Part shown: positions 1-10,630 of the stretch, in pieces | How the letters are laid out: every line of letters begins with the position of its first letter | How positions within the stretch are numbered: position 1 is the first letter of the stretch | Assembly (NCBI RefSeq): GCF_000374045.1 | Contig: NZ_KB893337.1 | Location: 310,172 to 374,171, forward strand | DNA from: Segetibacter koreensis DSM 18137 | GTDB taxonomy: Bacteria > Bacteroidota > Bacteroidia > Chitinophagales > Chitinophagaceae | DNA length: 64,000 nucleotides | Direction of reading: 5' to 3' | Notes under the pieces: generated by a model | The model's input: only the letters and a program-made list of their open reading frames with translations | The model's database searches: none | What the model was told of the DNA's origin: nothing | Made by a program: the position numbers and the translations under genes

Positions 1-480
1 TGTCGCCCTACTTCCATTAAGCCTGCCTACCAGGTTGATGGTATCAGCAGAGCTTGAGTCAAAATAAAATTCAAAATCTGATTGCAACCCTACACCTACG
101 GTACCGCCATTTACATTTGGATTAGGATCGGCAAGAACATGCAAATAAGAATACGTATCAAATAAAAGGCTGGGTTGCTGTAACGCTTTTAACCGGTAAC
201 TGCTTTCTTTTAATGTAATTGCGGAAACTGAATCGAAACTAGATAACATACTTACCCGGTTAGAGTCATTAAATCTGAAATAGAAAGTGTAGACACCCCC
301 GCTTTTGGGGTAAATAAATCCTTTCCATCCGTTGGGGGCGGTGGTAAGTTGGGTTTGATAAGCTGCCAATGCTTCATTTATACGTTCATCAGGAGATTTA
401 CTAAATAAATGGCTGTCATCTTTTTTACATGCTGAAAATGTCAATATTGCTAAAACGATAAAGGCAATAGTTTTTCTCAT
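1..480 (-). CDS. DUF4302 family lipoprotein (partial, C-terminus beyond window)
   Basis: The reading frame starts at the ATG at 478-480 and stays open to the window edge, so only about 160 N-terminal residues are visible. It begins with a lipoprotein signal (MRKTIAFIVLAI followed by a lipobox ending FSAC, then KKDD), so it should be lipid-anchored. The mature part has a pattern typical of DUF4302: an NGWKGFIYP segment followed by YTFYFRFND and NRV. DUF4302 proteins are commonly encoded beside SusC/SusD pairs and HExxH lipoproteins in Bacteroidota; their molecular role is unknown. It is the last visible gene of the minus-strand operon that starts at susC, 22 bases after the zinc-hydrolase lipoprotein. 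Family assignment is by recognition of these motifs only. Confidence 0.8.
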   Translation of the reverse strand, partial: MRKTIAFIVLAILTFSACKKDDSHLFSKSPDERINEALAAYQTQLTTAPNGWKGFIYPKSGGVYTFYFRFNDSNRVSMLSSFDSVSAITLKESSYRLKALQQPSLLFDTYSYLHVLADPNPNVNGGTVGVGLQSDFEFYFDSSSADTINLVGRLNGSRAT

Positions 481-502
481 ATTTAATACAGTAATCATTT
501 TT

Positions 503-1414
503 TTAAAAAAGAAGTTGATCGATCGCACCTTTCGTTTTTGCCTGCAAATTGTAAAAGTCAATATTCCAGGCTTGTTTAAAATAGCTTACAACAGACGCCT
601 CCTTCTGTCTTAATCTTGCTTTTGCCTGCTCCGCCGTTATTCCGTTTGCAGTTGTACCTGTGTAGTTGATGCTGTTAACCAGGCTATCGAACCATGGCTT
701 GCCGTGTACCAACATCATAGAGACCATTTCTGCCCAATCGTCATCTTTTCCGGAAATTGAATATTGAGTTATAAAACCTTCATCTAAAGCATCTTGTTTT
801 GAAACATTCAGCCAATCAGACGTATAAGATGATGCACTTGGAGCGCTAAATTCTATCGGAACTTTTACATTTTGATCAAGAATATGGGAGAATTCATGTT
901 CAATAACATGAAACATATCTATAACAGTACTTGTATCCCGTACTGTATAACCTGGCATTCCTTTAATGCGAAAACTATTAATATTGTAAAGTACTACTTT
1001 ACGTCCGCCTTCTGCAGTTCCTAATTTTACGGCTCCTCTTTCATATGCGGGGCTGCCTACAAGAATAAAAAACTTCGGGCTTATTTTTTTAAAAAAAAGA
1101 TTTCCCGCCTCAACGACATAGGTGTTTATCCATGCTTCTTTTATTGCTGACATTACAGGTATCACTTTTTCTTCCATTGGCGGTACAAGTGTTTTATCAA
1201 GATCAACTTCAGATTGATCCCATTTATATTTTACCCCAATATTATACGGCGTTGTAAGGTTAGCATAGATCCAGTCATCAATAGGACCTTTAGCCCAAAC
1301 ATCCCCTCCAAGACCGGGAATGTTATCCACGTTTCCTAAAGCATCTTCTTTTTTACAAGAAATTGCAACAACAGAAACTGAAAGTGTAAAAAAGATGAAT
1401 TTTAAGATTTTCAT
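503..1414 (-). CDS. SusCD-associated HExxH zinc metallohydrolase lipoprotein
   Basis: This 303-residue protein starts with a signal peptide and a lipobox ending in ISC at about residue 20, so it is predicted to be an outer-membrane-associated lipoprotein. A zinc-binding HEFSH motif (HExxH) lies at about residue 172 in the segment FHVIEHEFSHILDQN. A downstream acidic region (DALDEGFITQY) could supply a third ligand. Length and motif fit the family described as substrate import-associated zinc metallohydrolase lipoproteins, which are encoded with SusC/SusD and DUF4302 genes. It lies 17 bases after the SusD gene and is probably co-transcribed with it. The substrate is unknown. Secreted peptidase activity is inferred from the HExxH motif and not shown. 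Confidence 0.8.
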   Translation of the reverse strand: MKILKFIFFTLSVSVVAISCKKEDALGNVDNIPGLGGDVWAKGPIDDWIYANLTTPYNIGVKYKWDQSEVDLDKTLVPPMEEKVIPVMSAIKEAWINTYVVEAGNLFFKKISPKFFILVGSPAYERGAVKLGTAEGGRKVVLYNINSFRIKGMPGYTVRDTSTVIDMFHVIEHEFSHILDQNVKVPIEFSAPSASSYTSDWLNVSKQDALDEGFITQYSISGKDDDWAEMVSMMLVHGKPWFDSLVNSINYTGTTANGITAEQAKARLRQKEASVVSYFKQAWNIDFYNLQAKTKGAIDQLLF

Positions 1415-1431
1415 ATAAGTTACTTTAAAAA

Positions 1432-2892
1432 CTACCTCGGATTTTGTTCCAGACCTGCAAGGGAGGTTGATTGCGGTAGCTGTAAGACTCTTCTTAGATC
1501 ATCAGCTGACAATGTTATCACTTGTCCGTCTTTTGTAGTATGTACAACTGGTATTTTATACCTTAATATATCAAACCATCGCATACCTTCATGAATAAAC
1601 TCTGCCCTTTTATAAAACAAAATAGATCGTATCAAACCAACCTGGATATCTGAAGTACCGGTCACCGATTTGATCCTTGCTTCAGTTAAAGTATTAGTGG
1701 CAGGAGAATAATTATTAATGCGTGTGCTTGCATAAGTGTTGAGATCTGATATAGCGCCGGTAATATTTCCTGTATAAGTATAAGCTTCCGCTCTGTTAAA
1801 CAAGACTTCTTCTGTTGTAAAAAGCGGAACCATTACGTATGCATCTCCAATATTAGCGTTTACTGAAACTTTTACGAAATACTCGTCAATTTTTGGCACC
1901 AACTCGTGAGTACCTTCAAATACAGAATATAGTTTAAAGGCAAAGTTCCCTCCGGTTAGTGGATCTGGCTTCGGAAATATTTCACTTTGTTTCTGTTCAC
2001 TTACACCATACCTATTTGTGTAGTAGTAACGCGACCAGTAGGATTTCGTTTCCTGTAAAAGCAGATTTGCCGGCTCGGTAGCCTTTGCATAAATTTTAAA
2101 CAATTCATTTACATCTGTGATATTTTGATAAGTACTATTCCAACCGCGTAGATGCCCTGCAAAATTTCCCGGGACTGCTTCATTAGCATATTGAATAACC
2201 TTTGGATAGTCTTTTTTATATAAATAAAAACGGGCGGCAAAGGCATTTGCCGCAGCATGGTTAAAATGATATTTAGGTACATTATAAATTTTATCTTCTA
2301 TTAATGGCAGCCCTTCCAACAGATCTTTTTCCACCATGTCGTAAACATACTGAACTGTTTTTCTTTCGTACTTTTTAAATACAATAGTTTCTGGAGAGGT
2401 AACGTATGGTATACCCGGATCGGTAGATGCAGTCGAGGCGTCATAAAATTTCGAAAAGAAGTTGACAAGCATGAAGTGAGCATAGGCCCTGGCCACTAAA
2501 GCCTCACCTTTTTGAGCCTTGTAATTTTCCGGATCTGAAACCTTACTAATGGTTTCTAAGGCCTGGTTTGCGGCCGCAACTGCTGCATAGCAGGAATCCC
2601 AATAGTTTTCAGGGGAATCCTCCTGGGTCTCACGGCTGTCAACAAAAAAATAAGGATCATGTATAACATTGTTTGTAATAGGATCTCCGCTGCCAATATC
2701 CGTTACATTATCTGTCATTGTCTCCGCAAAAGCTTGGTAATTAGCCTGGGGATAGGCAGTACCTAATAACTGTGAGACTTTTTCAGGTGTATTTAATTTA
2801 ACCCTGTTATCTGGTTCTTTATCGAGGTATTTGTTACACCCCCCATTTAATAAGAGGCAGAATAAGGAAATATATAATGATAATCTTTTCAT
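1432..2892 (-). CDS. RagB/SusD family nutrient-uptake outer membrane lipoprotein
   Basis: The 486-residue protein has a lipoprotein signal with the lipobox cysteine at about residue 19 (LLNGGCNKYLDKEPD). The post-cysteine NKYLDKEPD sequence is a hallmark of SusD-like proteins. The C-terminal part has the usual SusD features: an EEVLFNRAEAY helix with TPR character, and RSILFYKRAEFIHEGMRWFDILR, the family-typical R-x-E-F-x-x-E-G-x-R-W-x-D-x-x-R pattern. SusD proteins sit on the cell surface as a lid over the SusC barrel and bind the substrate before import. The gene lies 9 bases downstream of susC. The protein ends soon after the final conserved helix, as usual. The substrate cannot be read from the sequence. 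Confidence 0.93.
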   Translation of the reverse strand: MKRLSLYISLFCLLLNGGCNKYLDKEPDNRVKLNTPEKVSQLLGTAYPQANYQAFAETMTDNVTDIGSGDPITNNVIHDPYFFVDSRETQEDSPENYWDSCYAAVAAANQALETISKVSDPENYKAQKGEALVARAYAHFMLVNFFSKFYDASTASTDPGIPYVTSPETIVFKKYERKTVQYVYDMVEKDLLEGLPLIEDKIYNVPKYHFNHAAANAFAARFYLYKKDYPKVIQYANEAVPGNFAGHLRGWNSTYQNITDVNELFKIYAKATEPANLLLQETKSYWSRYYYTNRYGVSEQKQSEIFPKPDPLTGGNFAFKLYSVFEGTHELVPKIDEYFVKVSVNANIGDAYVMVPLFTTEEVLFNRAEAYTYTGNITGAISDLNTYASTRINNYSPATNTLTEARIKSVTGTSDIQVGLIRSILFYKRAEFIHEGMRWFDILRYKIPVVHTTKDGQVITLSADDLRRVLQLPQSTSLAGLEQNPR

Positions 2893-2901
2893 TATTTTAA
2901 T

Positions 2902-5900
2902 TTATAGTCCCAATTTTAGCGAAAGTGTAAATTGTTTTTGAATGGGTTGAGCAACTCCGCCCGAATTGAAAAACTCCGGATCCTGGCCTTTCAATTTTTT
3001 GTCAGAATAAATTAGCCAGGGGTTAGCGGCAACAGCTGTAACAGATAATGAGTTGAACACGCTTTTCTTTAAAGCTTCCGAATTTAGATTATATGTTAAT
3101 GAGACTGTTTTAAGTCTTACAAAGCCTCCGTCAGCAATCCGGACATCAGAATAATTATAATTATTATATGGAAAACTTCCTTCTGCGTTGATAAGATATC
3201 TCTGATACGCATCCAGCACTGAAGGAACATTGGTTACTTTTTCATCTCCCGGCATTACCCATCTGTCAGTAAACTCTCTTGGTAATGCATCAAAGTCTGT
3301 GTAAGCAGTTTTAAAGGATGGATTTAATCTTATCTTATTACCAGCCTGGTAAGTGACGAAAATATTTAGGGAAAAAGACTTATAATTAAATGTATTCGAA
3401 AATCCGCCTGTTAACTTAGGATCAACAGATCCCGAAAATACGAGGTAAGAAGTAACCTGGTCCTGAAGGTAAACATTAGAACTTACTTCTCCTTTTTCAT
3501 TTACAAATAAAGGTACTCCCGTTGTATGGTCCAACCCAGAAAACCGCAACGAGAAGATGCTGTTTACAGGGTAGCCGCCGGTATTTCCACCTTCAGCTTT
3601 AACCAGATCAAAAATTGTGGGAACATTTCTTACATTCGTTATTTTCGTTTCATTATATCCTGCAGTTAAATTTATCCGCCATCCCCAGTTTCTTTTTCTG
3701 ATTATTGGTCCGCCGATCACTGCTTCCGCACCTCGCGACGTCATGTCCGCATAGTTGGCAGCCTTATATGCTTCGCCACCGACGCCAGACGTTTTTATGA
3801 TGCTTATCAGGTCAAAACTTTTTCTTTCGTAAATATCAAAGCTCGTACTTAATTTTCCTTTAAATAAACCTGCATCTAATCCTACGTTTGCCTGGTAGTT
3901 CTTTTCCCAGGTCAGATCAGAGTTTTCAAGGTTTGCTAATCTTATAATTGATTCTCTTTCGCTAGGATAAGTTCTGTTTGTAATCTGACTTCTTAAAACG
4001 ATATTTGAGTTAGTTGCAGGACCGAGGCTTGCAGTAAGTCCGTAGCTTGCTCTCAACTTAAGGAAACTAATCCAGTTTACATCCTTTATAAATGATTCTT
4101 CCTCCACATTCCATGCTCCGCCAAAGCTCCATGTTGGCAGCCAGCGTGCTTTGGGCGACGATCCCAATTTGTTCGATCCATCATATCTTACTGTTCCGTA
4201 GAAATTATATTTTTTTTCGAAAGTATACTGACCATTAAGGTAAAAGGCAGCGAAACGATCATAATCTTTAGTCATCTCGTAATAAGGAAAACTGCTTTCG
4301 ATCGTTTGTTTTAAAATACGATAATCAACAAAAGGAATACCGCCGTTATCATATTGATACCCATAACCGGTGTTAGTAAAATTTTGCCGGTCTGCGTACT
4401 TTACCTGTTGGCCAAGCAAAATATTTATATTGTGCTTTTCATTAAAAGTGTTGGTGTAAGTTAAACTATTGCGAACATCAAAATTCAATAACTGATTTTC
4501 TGTTCTGTTATAAAAACCTCCATACGGCAAAACAACTACGGGCTGTGCTGCGGGATTATCTGGATCTCGATACAAGAATTTGTTATTCGCGGCAATCGTT
4601 GCATTTTCATTAGCCCTATAAGCCTCAGCCATATTTGCGTTTTCGGTAATTTGATGCTCTGAAGTTGATCTCACATACCTTAATGCTCCAATAAATTCGT
4701 ATCTTAAGTGGTTATTAAATTTATAACCTAACTCGCCTTGCAATTTCAGATCGACAACAGTAATATTCAGATAGTTATTTTGTAACTCATTAATAATATT
4801 GAAAGGGGCAAAATTTCTCCTGAAATATTCCAGTTGACCGTTGTCGTCATAAGCGGTTAAAGTTCTGCTTGAGTTTAAGGCATAACTGAACGGATTAATA
4901 TCGAAATCGCGGTCAAATTGTCCTGATACAGGATTGCTTACACGACTTAAAGCGCCGGGAGCTCTTTGCTGGCGAACTGAACCTACTGTTGTAAACCCTG
5001 TTGATAATTTGTCGGAGAAATTATAGTTGTTGCGAAAGTTAAGTGTGTAGCGTTTTACGTTATCAGCTATTGTCCATCCTTTATCATAATAAAAACTGGT
5101 CGAAAAGAAATTTTGCGATTTTTCAGTGCCTGAAGAGATGCTTAGAGAATGTTCCTGCGTCAACGAATTTTTAAATAAAACATCAAACCAATCTGTGTTT
5201 GCTTTAGCATACTTTTTTAAAAATGCAGCTTTAGCTTCAGGAGTATTCATTAAGGCAAAGTTGCCATTTGCATCAGGGGTGTTGATTAGATCGTACATTT
5301 TACCATAAACTCCATAATCGGCGCGACTCAATATATCAGGAGCTAATATACCTTTACGGTCCAGTTCACCTAAAACAGACATCTGTTCGGCGGAATTCAT
5401 TATATTGTAATTGCTGTAGCTCGGTTTTAACTGAGTGCTGAAGTTCCCGGTATAATTAACAGAAGGTTTGCCGGCACGTCCCTTCCTGGTAGTGATCACC
5501 ACAACACCGTTCATTGCTCTTGCACCATATAAGGCTGTTGCTGCGGCATCTTTTAGAATATCAAAAGTTTCTATATCATTAGCGTTAATGCCAGCGACAG
5601 ATGAACCTAATAAGGTAGTAGGATCACCGCTTGATAATTGTTCGTTTGAAATATTTACAATGTCTTCAAGCACGACTCCATCTACCACCCACAGGGGCTT
5701 GTTTTCTCCATTTATCGATGTAGCTCCACGAATGTGGACTTTAGGAGCGCTGCCAAAAGTGCTGGAAACATTTTGAACAGATACACCTGCTGCCCGTCCC
5801 TCGAGCATTCTGCTTACATCTATAACGCCTTCTGTTTTTACATCTTCGGCTCTCAGCGTTACCGCCGCGCCGGTAAACTTTTTCTTCTCAATTCGTTGAA

Positions 5901-6279
5901 AACCTGTTACAACTACCCCCTGCAGGTTGCTTACATCTTCATGCATTACTACATTTACTGCTCTTTGACCCGCAGTCAGCCTCACCTCCTGTGTTGTTAA
6001 TCCAACAAAACTTATTACCAGAGTTGATCTGGCTGGCACCTGGTTTAAAACAAATTCACCTGATGCATTTGTGCTGGTACCTATTCTGGTTCCTTTTACC
6101 AGTACAGATACGTCTGACAAAGGCTTTCCAATTGAGTCTGTTATTTTGCCACGAACTGTATTATTCTGTGAATTAGCGGCAAAGCAAAATAGCAAAAAAA
6201 ATGAAATGTTCAGGACAAAAAGAAAATCCTTCAATTGTAGATTTTGAAGAATAAAACATCCTAACATTTTTTTAATCAT
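2902..6279 (-). CDS. SusC/RagA family TonB-linked outer membrane protein
   Basis: This 1125-residue TonB-dependent transporter has a signal peptide (about residues 17-37), then a carboxypeptidase D regulatory-like beta-sandwich domain (about 42-115, TVRGKITDSIGKPLSDVSV). A plug domain follows, with the SusC signature (VHIRGATSINGENKPLWVVDGV, about 180-200) and the DAAATALYGARAMNGVVVITT segment. The rest is a long beta-barrel ending in an aromatic/leucine terminus (FTLSLKLGL), typical of outer-membrane insertion. It imports a bound ligand across the outer membrane using TonB energy, together with the SusD lipoprotein downstream. It is the first gene of a four-gene minus-strand operon. No ECF sigma or anti-sigma gene lies next to it. 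The neighbouring HExxH lipoprotein would fit a peptide or protein substrate better than a glycan, but this is inference. Confidence 0.94.
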   Translation of the reverse strand: MIKKMLGCFILQNLQLKDFLFVLNISFFLLFCFAANSQNNTVRGKITDSIGKPLSDVSVLVKGTRIGTSTNASGEFVLNQVPARSTLVISFVGLTTQEVRLTAGQRAVNVVMHEDVSNLQGVVVTGFQRIEKKKFTGAAVTLRAEDVKTEGVIDVSRMLEGRAAGVSVQNVSSTFGSAPKVHIRGATSINGENKPLWVVDGVVLEDIVNISNEQLSSGDPTTLLGSSVAGINANDIETFDILKDAAATALYGARAMNGVVVITTRKGRAGKPSVNYTGNFSTQLKPSYSNYNIMNSAEQMSVLGELDRKGILAPDILSRADYGVYGKMYDLINTPDANGNFALMNTPEAKAAFLKKYAKANTDWFDVLFKNSLTQEHSLSISSGTEKSQNFFSTSFYYDKGWTIADNVKRYTLNFRNNYNFSDKLSTGFTTVGSVRQQRAPGALSRVSNPVSGQFDRDFDINPFSYALNSSRTLTAYDDNGQLEYFRRNFAPFNIINELQNNYLNITVVDLKLQGELGYKFNNHLRYEFIGALRYVRSTSEHQITENANMAEAYRANENATIAANNKFLYRDPDNPAAQPVVVLPYGGFYNRTENQLLNFDVRNSLTYTNTFNEKHNINILLGQQVKYADRQNFTNTGYGYQYDNGGIPFVDYRILKQTIESSFPYYEMTKDYDRFAAFYLNGQYTFEKKYNFYGTVRYDGSNKLGSSPKARWLPTWSFGGAWNVEEESFIKDVNWISFLKLRASYGLTASLGPATNSNIVLRSQITNRTYPSERESIIRLANLENSDLTWEKNYQANVGLDAGLFKGKLSTSFDIYERKSFDLISIIKTSGVGGEAYKAANYADMTSRGAEAVIGGPIIRKRNWGWRINLTAGYNETKITNVRNVPTIFDLVKAEGGNTGGYPVNSIFSLRFSGLDHTTGVPLFVNEKGEVSSNVYLQDQVTSYLVFSGSVDPKLTGGFSNTFNYKSFSLNIFVTYQAGNKIRLNPSFKTAYTDFDALPREFTDRWVMPGDEKVTNVPSVLDAYQRYLINAEGSFPYNNYNYSDVRIADGGFVRLKTVSLTYNLNSEALKKSVFNSLSVTAVAANPWLIYSDKKLKGQDPEFFNSGGVAQPIQKQFTLSLKLGL

Positions 6280-6762
6280 AACTTTCTTATTAATTAAGAT
6301 AATAGATACAATTTTATGTAAGGCAACAAAGGGATTTTTCTTCTATAAAGAATTTAGAAACGAACCCACAGTTTTTTTTGAACACAAGTATTATTTAAAT
6401 ATAATATTTTGAAGCGATTCATTAATAAGAATAAAAAGTAATCCAGAAATAACTTCTCAAAGAATGATTTTCATAAGAATAATACAACTTCTTTTTTATC
6501 ATTCACCTCTTAAACCTTGCATCTCCCTCATTTACATGTATAAAACATAAATACAAAACCATTGAAGAAAAATTAAAACCTCTTCCAATAATTTCTAAGG
6601 AGGCGATACAAGACTTAGATCTCTCTATTCAGTAAGTATACGCAAAAAATAATTTTGTGTTTACCCGCCTTAAAAAAGTTAAGGTTTCTATCTTATTAAC
6701 AGAAAAGATAACAGCCAAAAATGCTGCTTTTAAGAAGAAAAATTACTAAAAGTAAATGTTTA
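6280..6762. other. Intergenic region upstream of susC
   Basis: This 483-base AT-rich gap separates the end of pgi from the start of susC and must hold the promoter of the susCD operon. I found no exact TAnnTTTG match on the minus strand and no convincing terminator after pgi. A weak hairpin (TATCTT/AAGATA, about 6690-6712) is present. No gene-like reading frame was seen. Confidence 0.5.
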
Positions 6763-8418
6763 TCATTTCCTGAATTTTTTATAAGTATTAATTAAACCGT
6801 TTGTAGATGAATCGTGGTCCACTACCTCACTCTGGCTTTCAAGTTCAGGAAGAATTTTATTTGCCAACTGCTTTCCTAATTCAACCCCCCATTGATCGAA
6901 ACTGAAAATATTCCAGATAATTCCCTGCACAAAAATTTTGTGTTCATACATGGCAATAAGGCTACCAAGGCTTTTAGGTGTTATCTCTTTTAAAAGAAAA
7001 GAATTTGTGGGTTTATTGCCTCTAAACATTTTAAATTTAAGCAGCTTCCTGATTTCTTCTTTCGATTTGTTTGCTTTTACGAGTTCGGCCGTTACTTCCT
7101 CTTCTGTTTTTCCATTCATCAAAGCTTCGGTCTGCGCGAAGAAGTTGCTCAACAATTTTAGATGATGATCGCCTACCGGATTATGACTTATTGCGGGAGC
7201 GATAAAATCACAAGGTATAATCAGGGTGCCCTGGTGTATTAACTGGTAAAAGGCATGCTGGCCATTTGTACCCGCTTCACCCCATATTACCGGGCCGGTC
7301 GAGTAATTAACCTCATAACCGTTTCTATCTACACTTTTACCATTACTTTCCATATTTCCCTGCTGAAAATAGGCTGCAAAACGATGCATATACTGGTCGT
7401 AAGGCAAAATTGCTTCGCTTTGTGCTCCATAGAAGTTTGTATACCAAACGCCCAGGAGGGCCATAATAACAGGAATATTACTCGCAAACTTTGTACTTCT
7501 GAAATGTTCATCAACTATAAAGGCTCCCCTGAGTAATTGTTCAAAGTTGTCGTATCCTATTGTAAGCGAAATTGACAACCCAATAGCACTGCATAATGAG
7601 TATCTTCCACCTACCCAATCCCAGAAAACGAACATGTTTTCTGCAGCTATCCCAAAAGATGTCACTTCCTTTTCATTGGTACTGAGAGCGACAAAATGTT
7701 TTGCTACATGGCTTTCGTCTCCCGCTGCTTGTAAGAACCAGTCTCTTGCCGTTCTGGCATTGGTCATGGTCTCCTGAGTTGTGAAAGTCTTTGATGCTAT
7801 TAGAAAAAGCGTTTCTTCAGGAGTTACTTTTTTGAGTGTTTCAACTATATGCGTTGCATCCACATTGCTTACAAAATACGCCTCAATACCTTCGTGCCAG
7901 TATGGCCGTAACGCCTCAGTTACCATAACAGGCCCTAAATCACTTCCACCTATTCCAATATTTACTATGTATTTTATTTTTTTCCCTGTATATCCCTTCC
8001 ATTCGCCTGAGTGAACTTTTGCAGTAAATTCGCGCATGTGTTCTCTTACTTTTTCAACCTCAGGCATCACATCCTTTCCATCTGACATATAGGGCCTGTC
8101 GGAGAAGTTGCGCAAGGCTACATGTAAAACAGAGCGATTTTCTGTTTCATTGATTTTTTCTCCCGAAAACATTGCCTCGATACCTTCTTTTACACTACAT
8201 TCATCTGCAAGTTGAAACAGTAATTGAAGCGTTTTATTATTGATGATATTTTTGGAGTAATCAAATAATATATCTTCAAAAAATATAGAGAATTTTTTAA
8301 AACGCTCAGGATCGGTGGTAAATAACTTTCGCAAATGCGTCCTTTGCATTTCTTCATCATAATGCCTTTTTAAAAGAAGCCAAGCCTGCGTATTGGTGGG
8401 ATTTATTTTTGGGAACAT
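6763..8418 (-). CDS. pgi: Glucose-6-phosphate isomerase
   Basis: This 551-residue enzyme interconverts glucose 6-phosphate and fructose 6-phosphate in the cytoplasm (glycolysis and gluconeogenesis). The family signatures are present: [13 protein letters not shown] near residue 155, the phosphate-binding [13 protein letters not shown] region near 210, and a C-terminal [26 protein letters not shown] block near 480-505 that contains the conserved lysine segment. Length matches the usual 545-555 residues. The C-terminus continues past the last signature with a short polar tail ([14 protein letters not shown]) common in long-form PGI. It lies 36 bases downstream of the threonine aldolase gene in the same direction, so they may share a transcript. 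Confidence 0.97.
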   Translation of the reverse strand: MFPKINPTNTQAWLLLKRHYDEEMQRTHLRKLFTTDPERFKKFSIFFEDILFDYSKNIINNKTLQLLFQLADECSVKEGIEAMFSGEKINETENRSVLHVALRNFSDRPYMSDGKDVMPEVEKVREHMREFTAKVHSGEWKGYTGKKIKYIVNIGIGGSDLGPVMVTEALRPYWHEGIEAYFVSNVDATHIVETLKKVTPEETLFLIASKTFTTQETMTNARTARDWFLQAAGDESHVAKHFVALSTNEKEVTSFGIAAENMFVFWDWVGGRYSLCSAIGLSISLTIGYDNFEQLLRGAFIVDEHFRSTKFASNIPVIMALLGVWYTNFYGAQSEAILPYDQYMHRFAAYFQQGNMESNGKSVDRNGYEVNYSTGPVIWGEAGTNGQHAFYQLIHQGTLIIPCDFIAPAISHNPVGDHHLKLLSNFFAQTEALMNGKTEEEVTAELVKANKSKEEIRKLLKFKMFRGNKPTNSFLLKEITPKSLGSLIAMYEHKIFVQGIIWNIFSFDQWGVELGKQLANKILPELESQSEVVDHDSSTNGLINTYKKFRK

Positions 8419-8454
8419 TATTGATTTTTTGTTTTTTCTCCTTTATTATAAAAA

Positions 8455-9468
8455 CTAAAGACCTTCAATTATTTTAATCGTTCTTGCTACCATATCTTCC
8501 GTTATACCTAAATGCAAAACAATTCTTACCTGTGTTTTTGAGATCGGGGTTACTTTTATATCATCTTCCAGCACCCTTTTGGTAAACGAAGCAGGCGTAA
8601 ATTTTCCATTTACGTCAAAAATAAGAATATTGGTTTCTACCGGAAGAATAGTACCTGTAAACTCTTTTTTTTCTAAAGCGGCGGCGATCATTTTAGCATG
8701 ACGATGATCATCGGCAAGGCGCTCTACATGGTTGTCAAGGGCATATAAACCAGCAGCAGCAATATAACCAACCTGTCTCATTCCACCACCTAAAACTTTT
8801 CTTATGCGCCTTGCTTTTTTTATGAAATTTTTTTTACCGATCAAAATACTGCCAACGGGAGCTCCAAGCCCTTTACTTAAGCAAATGGAAATGCTATCGA
8901 AAATGTTTCCAAATTGTTCGGCCTTTTCCCCTTTTACAACAATTGCATTAAACAAACGAGCTCCGTCGAGATGCAGGGAGAGATTGTTTTTTAAACATAC
9001 TTCTTTAATTTTTTCTATTTCAGAAAAGTCATAACAACTGCCACCTCCCCTGTTCGCTGTGTTTTCCAGGCTTACAAGACTTGTTCTTGGTTTATGAATG
9101 TCATCAGGATTTATCGCATCCGCTACCTGATCTGCTGTTATTCTTCCACAGTTACCGATAATTGGCCTTACAGAACTTAAAGAATTAAAAGCAATGCCTC
9201 CGCCTTCATAAATATAAACATGAGAAAGTTGATCACAAATAACTTCATCTCCCGGTTGCGTATGACATTTTATTGCTATCTGATTAGTCATCGTTCCGCT
9301 GGGACAAAATAGGGCTGCCTCCATTCCAAACATATCCGCAGAGTACGACTCAAGTTTATTTACAGTAGGGTCTTCTCCATATACATCGTCTCCTACTTCA
9401 GCTTTAAACATAGCTTCAAGCATGCCGGGAGTCGGTTTGGTAAACGTATCCGAACGAAAATCAATCAT
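8455..9468 (-). CDS. ltaA: Low-specificity L-threonine aldolase (PLP-dependent)
   Basis: This 337-residue fold-type I PLP enzyme is predicted to cleave L-threonine or allo-threonine to glycine and acetaldehyde. It begins [17 protein letters not shown], the conserved N-terminus of the beta-eliminating lyase/threonine aldolase family. [15 protein letters not shown] follows, then the [11 protein letters not shown] segment with the PLP-contacting aspartate. The Schiff-base lysine lies in [14 protein letters not shown], near residue 199. The length is typical. The start is well fixed by the conserved RSDT motif. It lies upstream of pgi and diverges from rpoD across a 286-base gap. Confidence 0.92.
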   Translation of the reverse strand: MIDFRSDTFTKPTPGMLEAMFKAEVGDDVYGEDPTVNKLESYSADMFGMEAALFCPSGTMTNQIAIKCHTQPGDEVICDQLSHVYIYEGGGIAFNSLSSVRPIIGNCGRITADQVADAINPDDIHKPRTSLVSLENTANRGGGSCYDFSEIEKIKEVCLKNNLSLHLDGARLFNAIVVKGEKAEQFGNIFDSISICLSKGLGAPVGSILIGKKNFIKKARRIRKVLGGGMRQVGYIAAAGLYALDNHVERLADDHRHAKMIAAALEKKEFTGTILPVETNILIFDVNGKFTPASFTKRVLEDDIKVTPISKTQVRIVLHLGITEDMVARTIKIIEGL

Positions 9469-9657
9469 AAAATCACGAAATTAAGTGAATAGGATTTATT
9501 TTACATTTTTTCGGGTATGCTTTTTGAATAATAAATATTAGTAATATTCATCGAAACAAATTCTAAGTAAGTTAAAAAGTGCATTATTATTGGTTAAGGT
9601 ATAGACAAAAACGGTAGTGTTTTTCTGTAAAGACTCGCTTTTCTGCTACTGTGGGCG

Positions 9658-9665
9658 TACCTTTG
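9658..9665 (+). promoter_or_regulatory. Likely -7 promoter element of rpoD
   Basis: TACCTTTG matches the Bacteroidota -7 consensus TAnnTTTG exactly. It lies about 90 bases upstream of the rpoD ATG, leaving an 80-base leader. No clear TTTG -33 box is seen at the expected distance, only T-rich sequence. Confidence 0.5.
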
Positions 9666-9754
9666 CAACTACTTTAGTGATTTTCTTATCTTTTTCTAAC
9701 TGAATATATACACTTGTTGTTAAAGGTTTTTAAAATTTTAAAATATTTTACATT

Positions 9755-10612
9755 ATGAGGCAACTCAAAATTGCTACCCAAATTACCAACCGCGATTCTC
9801 AGGCAGTAGAAAAATATCTGCAGGAAATCTCTAAAATCCCCATGATCACTCCTGAAGAGGAGACCATTCTTGCTCAAAAAATAAAAATGGGAGATCAGAG
9901 AGCTCTTGAAAGGTTAACAACAGCTAACCTGCGGTTCGTAGTTTCTGTAGCAAAACAATATCAGCACCAGGGTTTGTCCCTTAGTGATCTGATAAATGAA
10001 GGTAATCTTGGTTTAATTAAAGCGGCTCAACGTTTTGATGAAACAAAAGGCTTCAAATTCATATCCTATGCAGTTTGGTGGATTCGTCAATCTATTTTAC
10101 AAGCTCTGGCTGAGCAAGGCAGACTGGTAAGATTGCCACAAAATAAAATCGGTACTTATAATAAGGCAAATAAAGCTTATATGGCTTTTGAGCAAGAGCA
10201 TGAGAGAGAGCCTAGTACTGAAGAATTAGCGGACATTCTGGAGATGAGCGAAACTGAAATCAACAATATTTTTCAGAGCAATACGCGTCATACATCATTA
10301 GACGCGCCGGTACATGAGGCTGAAGATGTGGCTATGGGTGATTTACTGGAAGGTGGCGATGACACAGATGACGATGTGATGAAAGATAGCCTGAGAGAAG
10401 AAATCCGCCGCGTACTTAAGTCTCTTTCTCCAAGAGAGGCTGAAATTGTAAACGCATATTTTGGTTTAGATGGTGAAAACGGAGTTACTATCGAGCAGAT
10501 CGGTCAGAAATACGATCTTACAAAAGAGCGTATTCGCCAGATAAAAGAGAGAGCTATTAAACGCCTGCAAAAAGCGCGTTATAGCAATGCTTTAAAAGCA
10601 TACCTGGGGTAA
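9755..10612 (+). CDS. rpoD: Primary RNA polymerase sigma factor (RpoD/SigA, Bacteroidota type)
   Basis: This 285-residue sigma-70 factor lacks region 1.1, as is normal for the housekeeping sigma of Bacteroidota. Region 1.2 begins at about residue 19 (AVEKYLQEISKIPMITPEEE). Region 2 contains TTANLRFVVSVAKQY, the core-binding DLINEGNLGLIKAA, and the -10 recognition and melting helix KFISYAVWWIRQSI (about 107-121). Region 3 follows, and region 4 ends with the helix-turn-helix VTIEQIGQKYDLTKERIRQIKERAIKRL. The unusual promoter preference of this sigma (TTTG and TAnnTTTG) fits the elements seen elsewhere in the window. A strong terminator follows the gene. Confidence 0.96.
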   Translation: MRQLKIATQITNRDSQAVEKYLQEISKIPMITPEEETILAQKIKMGDQRALERLTTANLRFVVSVAKQYQHQGLSLSDLINEGNLGLIKAAQRFDETKGFKFISYAVWWIRQSILQALAEQGRLVRLPQNKIGTYNKANKAYMAFEQEHEREPSTEELADILEMSETEINNIFQSNTRHTSLDAPVHEAEDVAMGDLLEGGDDTDDDVMKDSLREEIRRVLKSLSPREAEIVNAYFGLDGENGVTIEQIGQKYDLTKERIRQIKERAIKRLQKARYSNALKAYLG

Positions 10613-10630
10613 GAACAATAATTTATTTGT

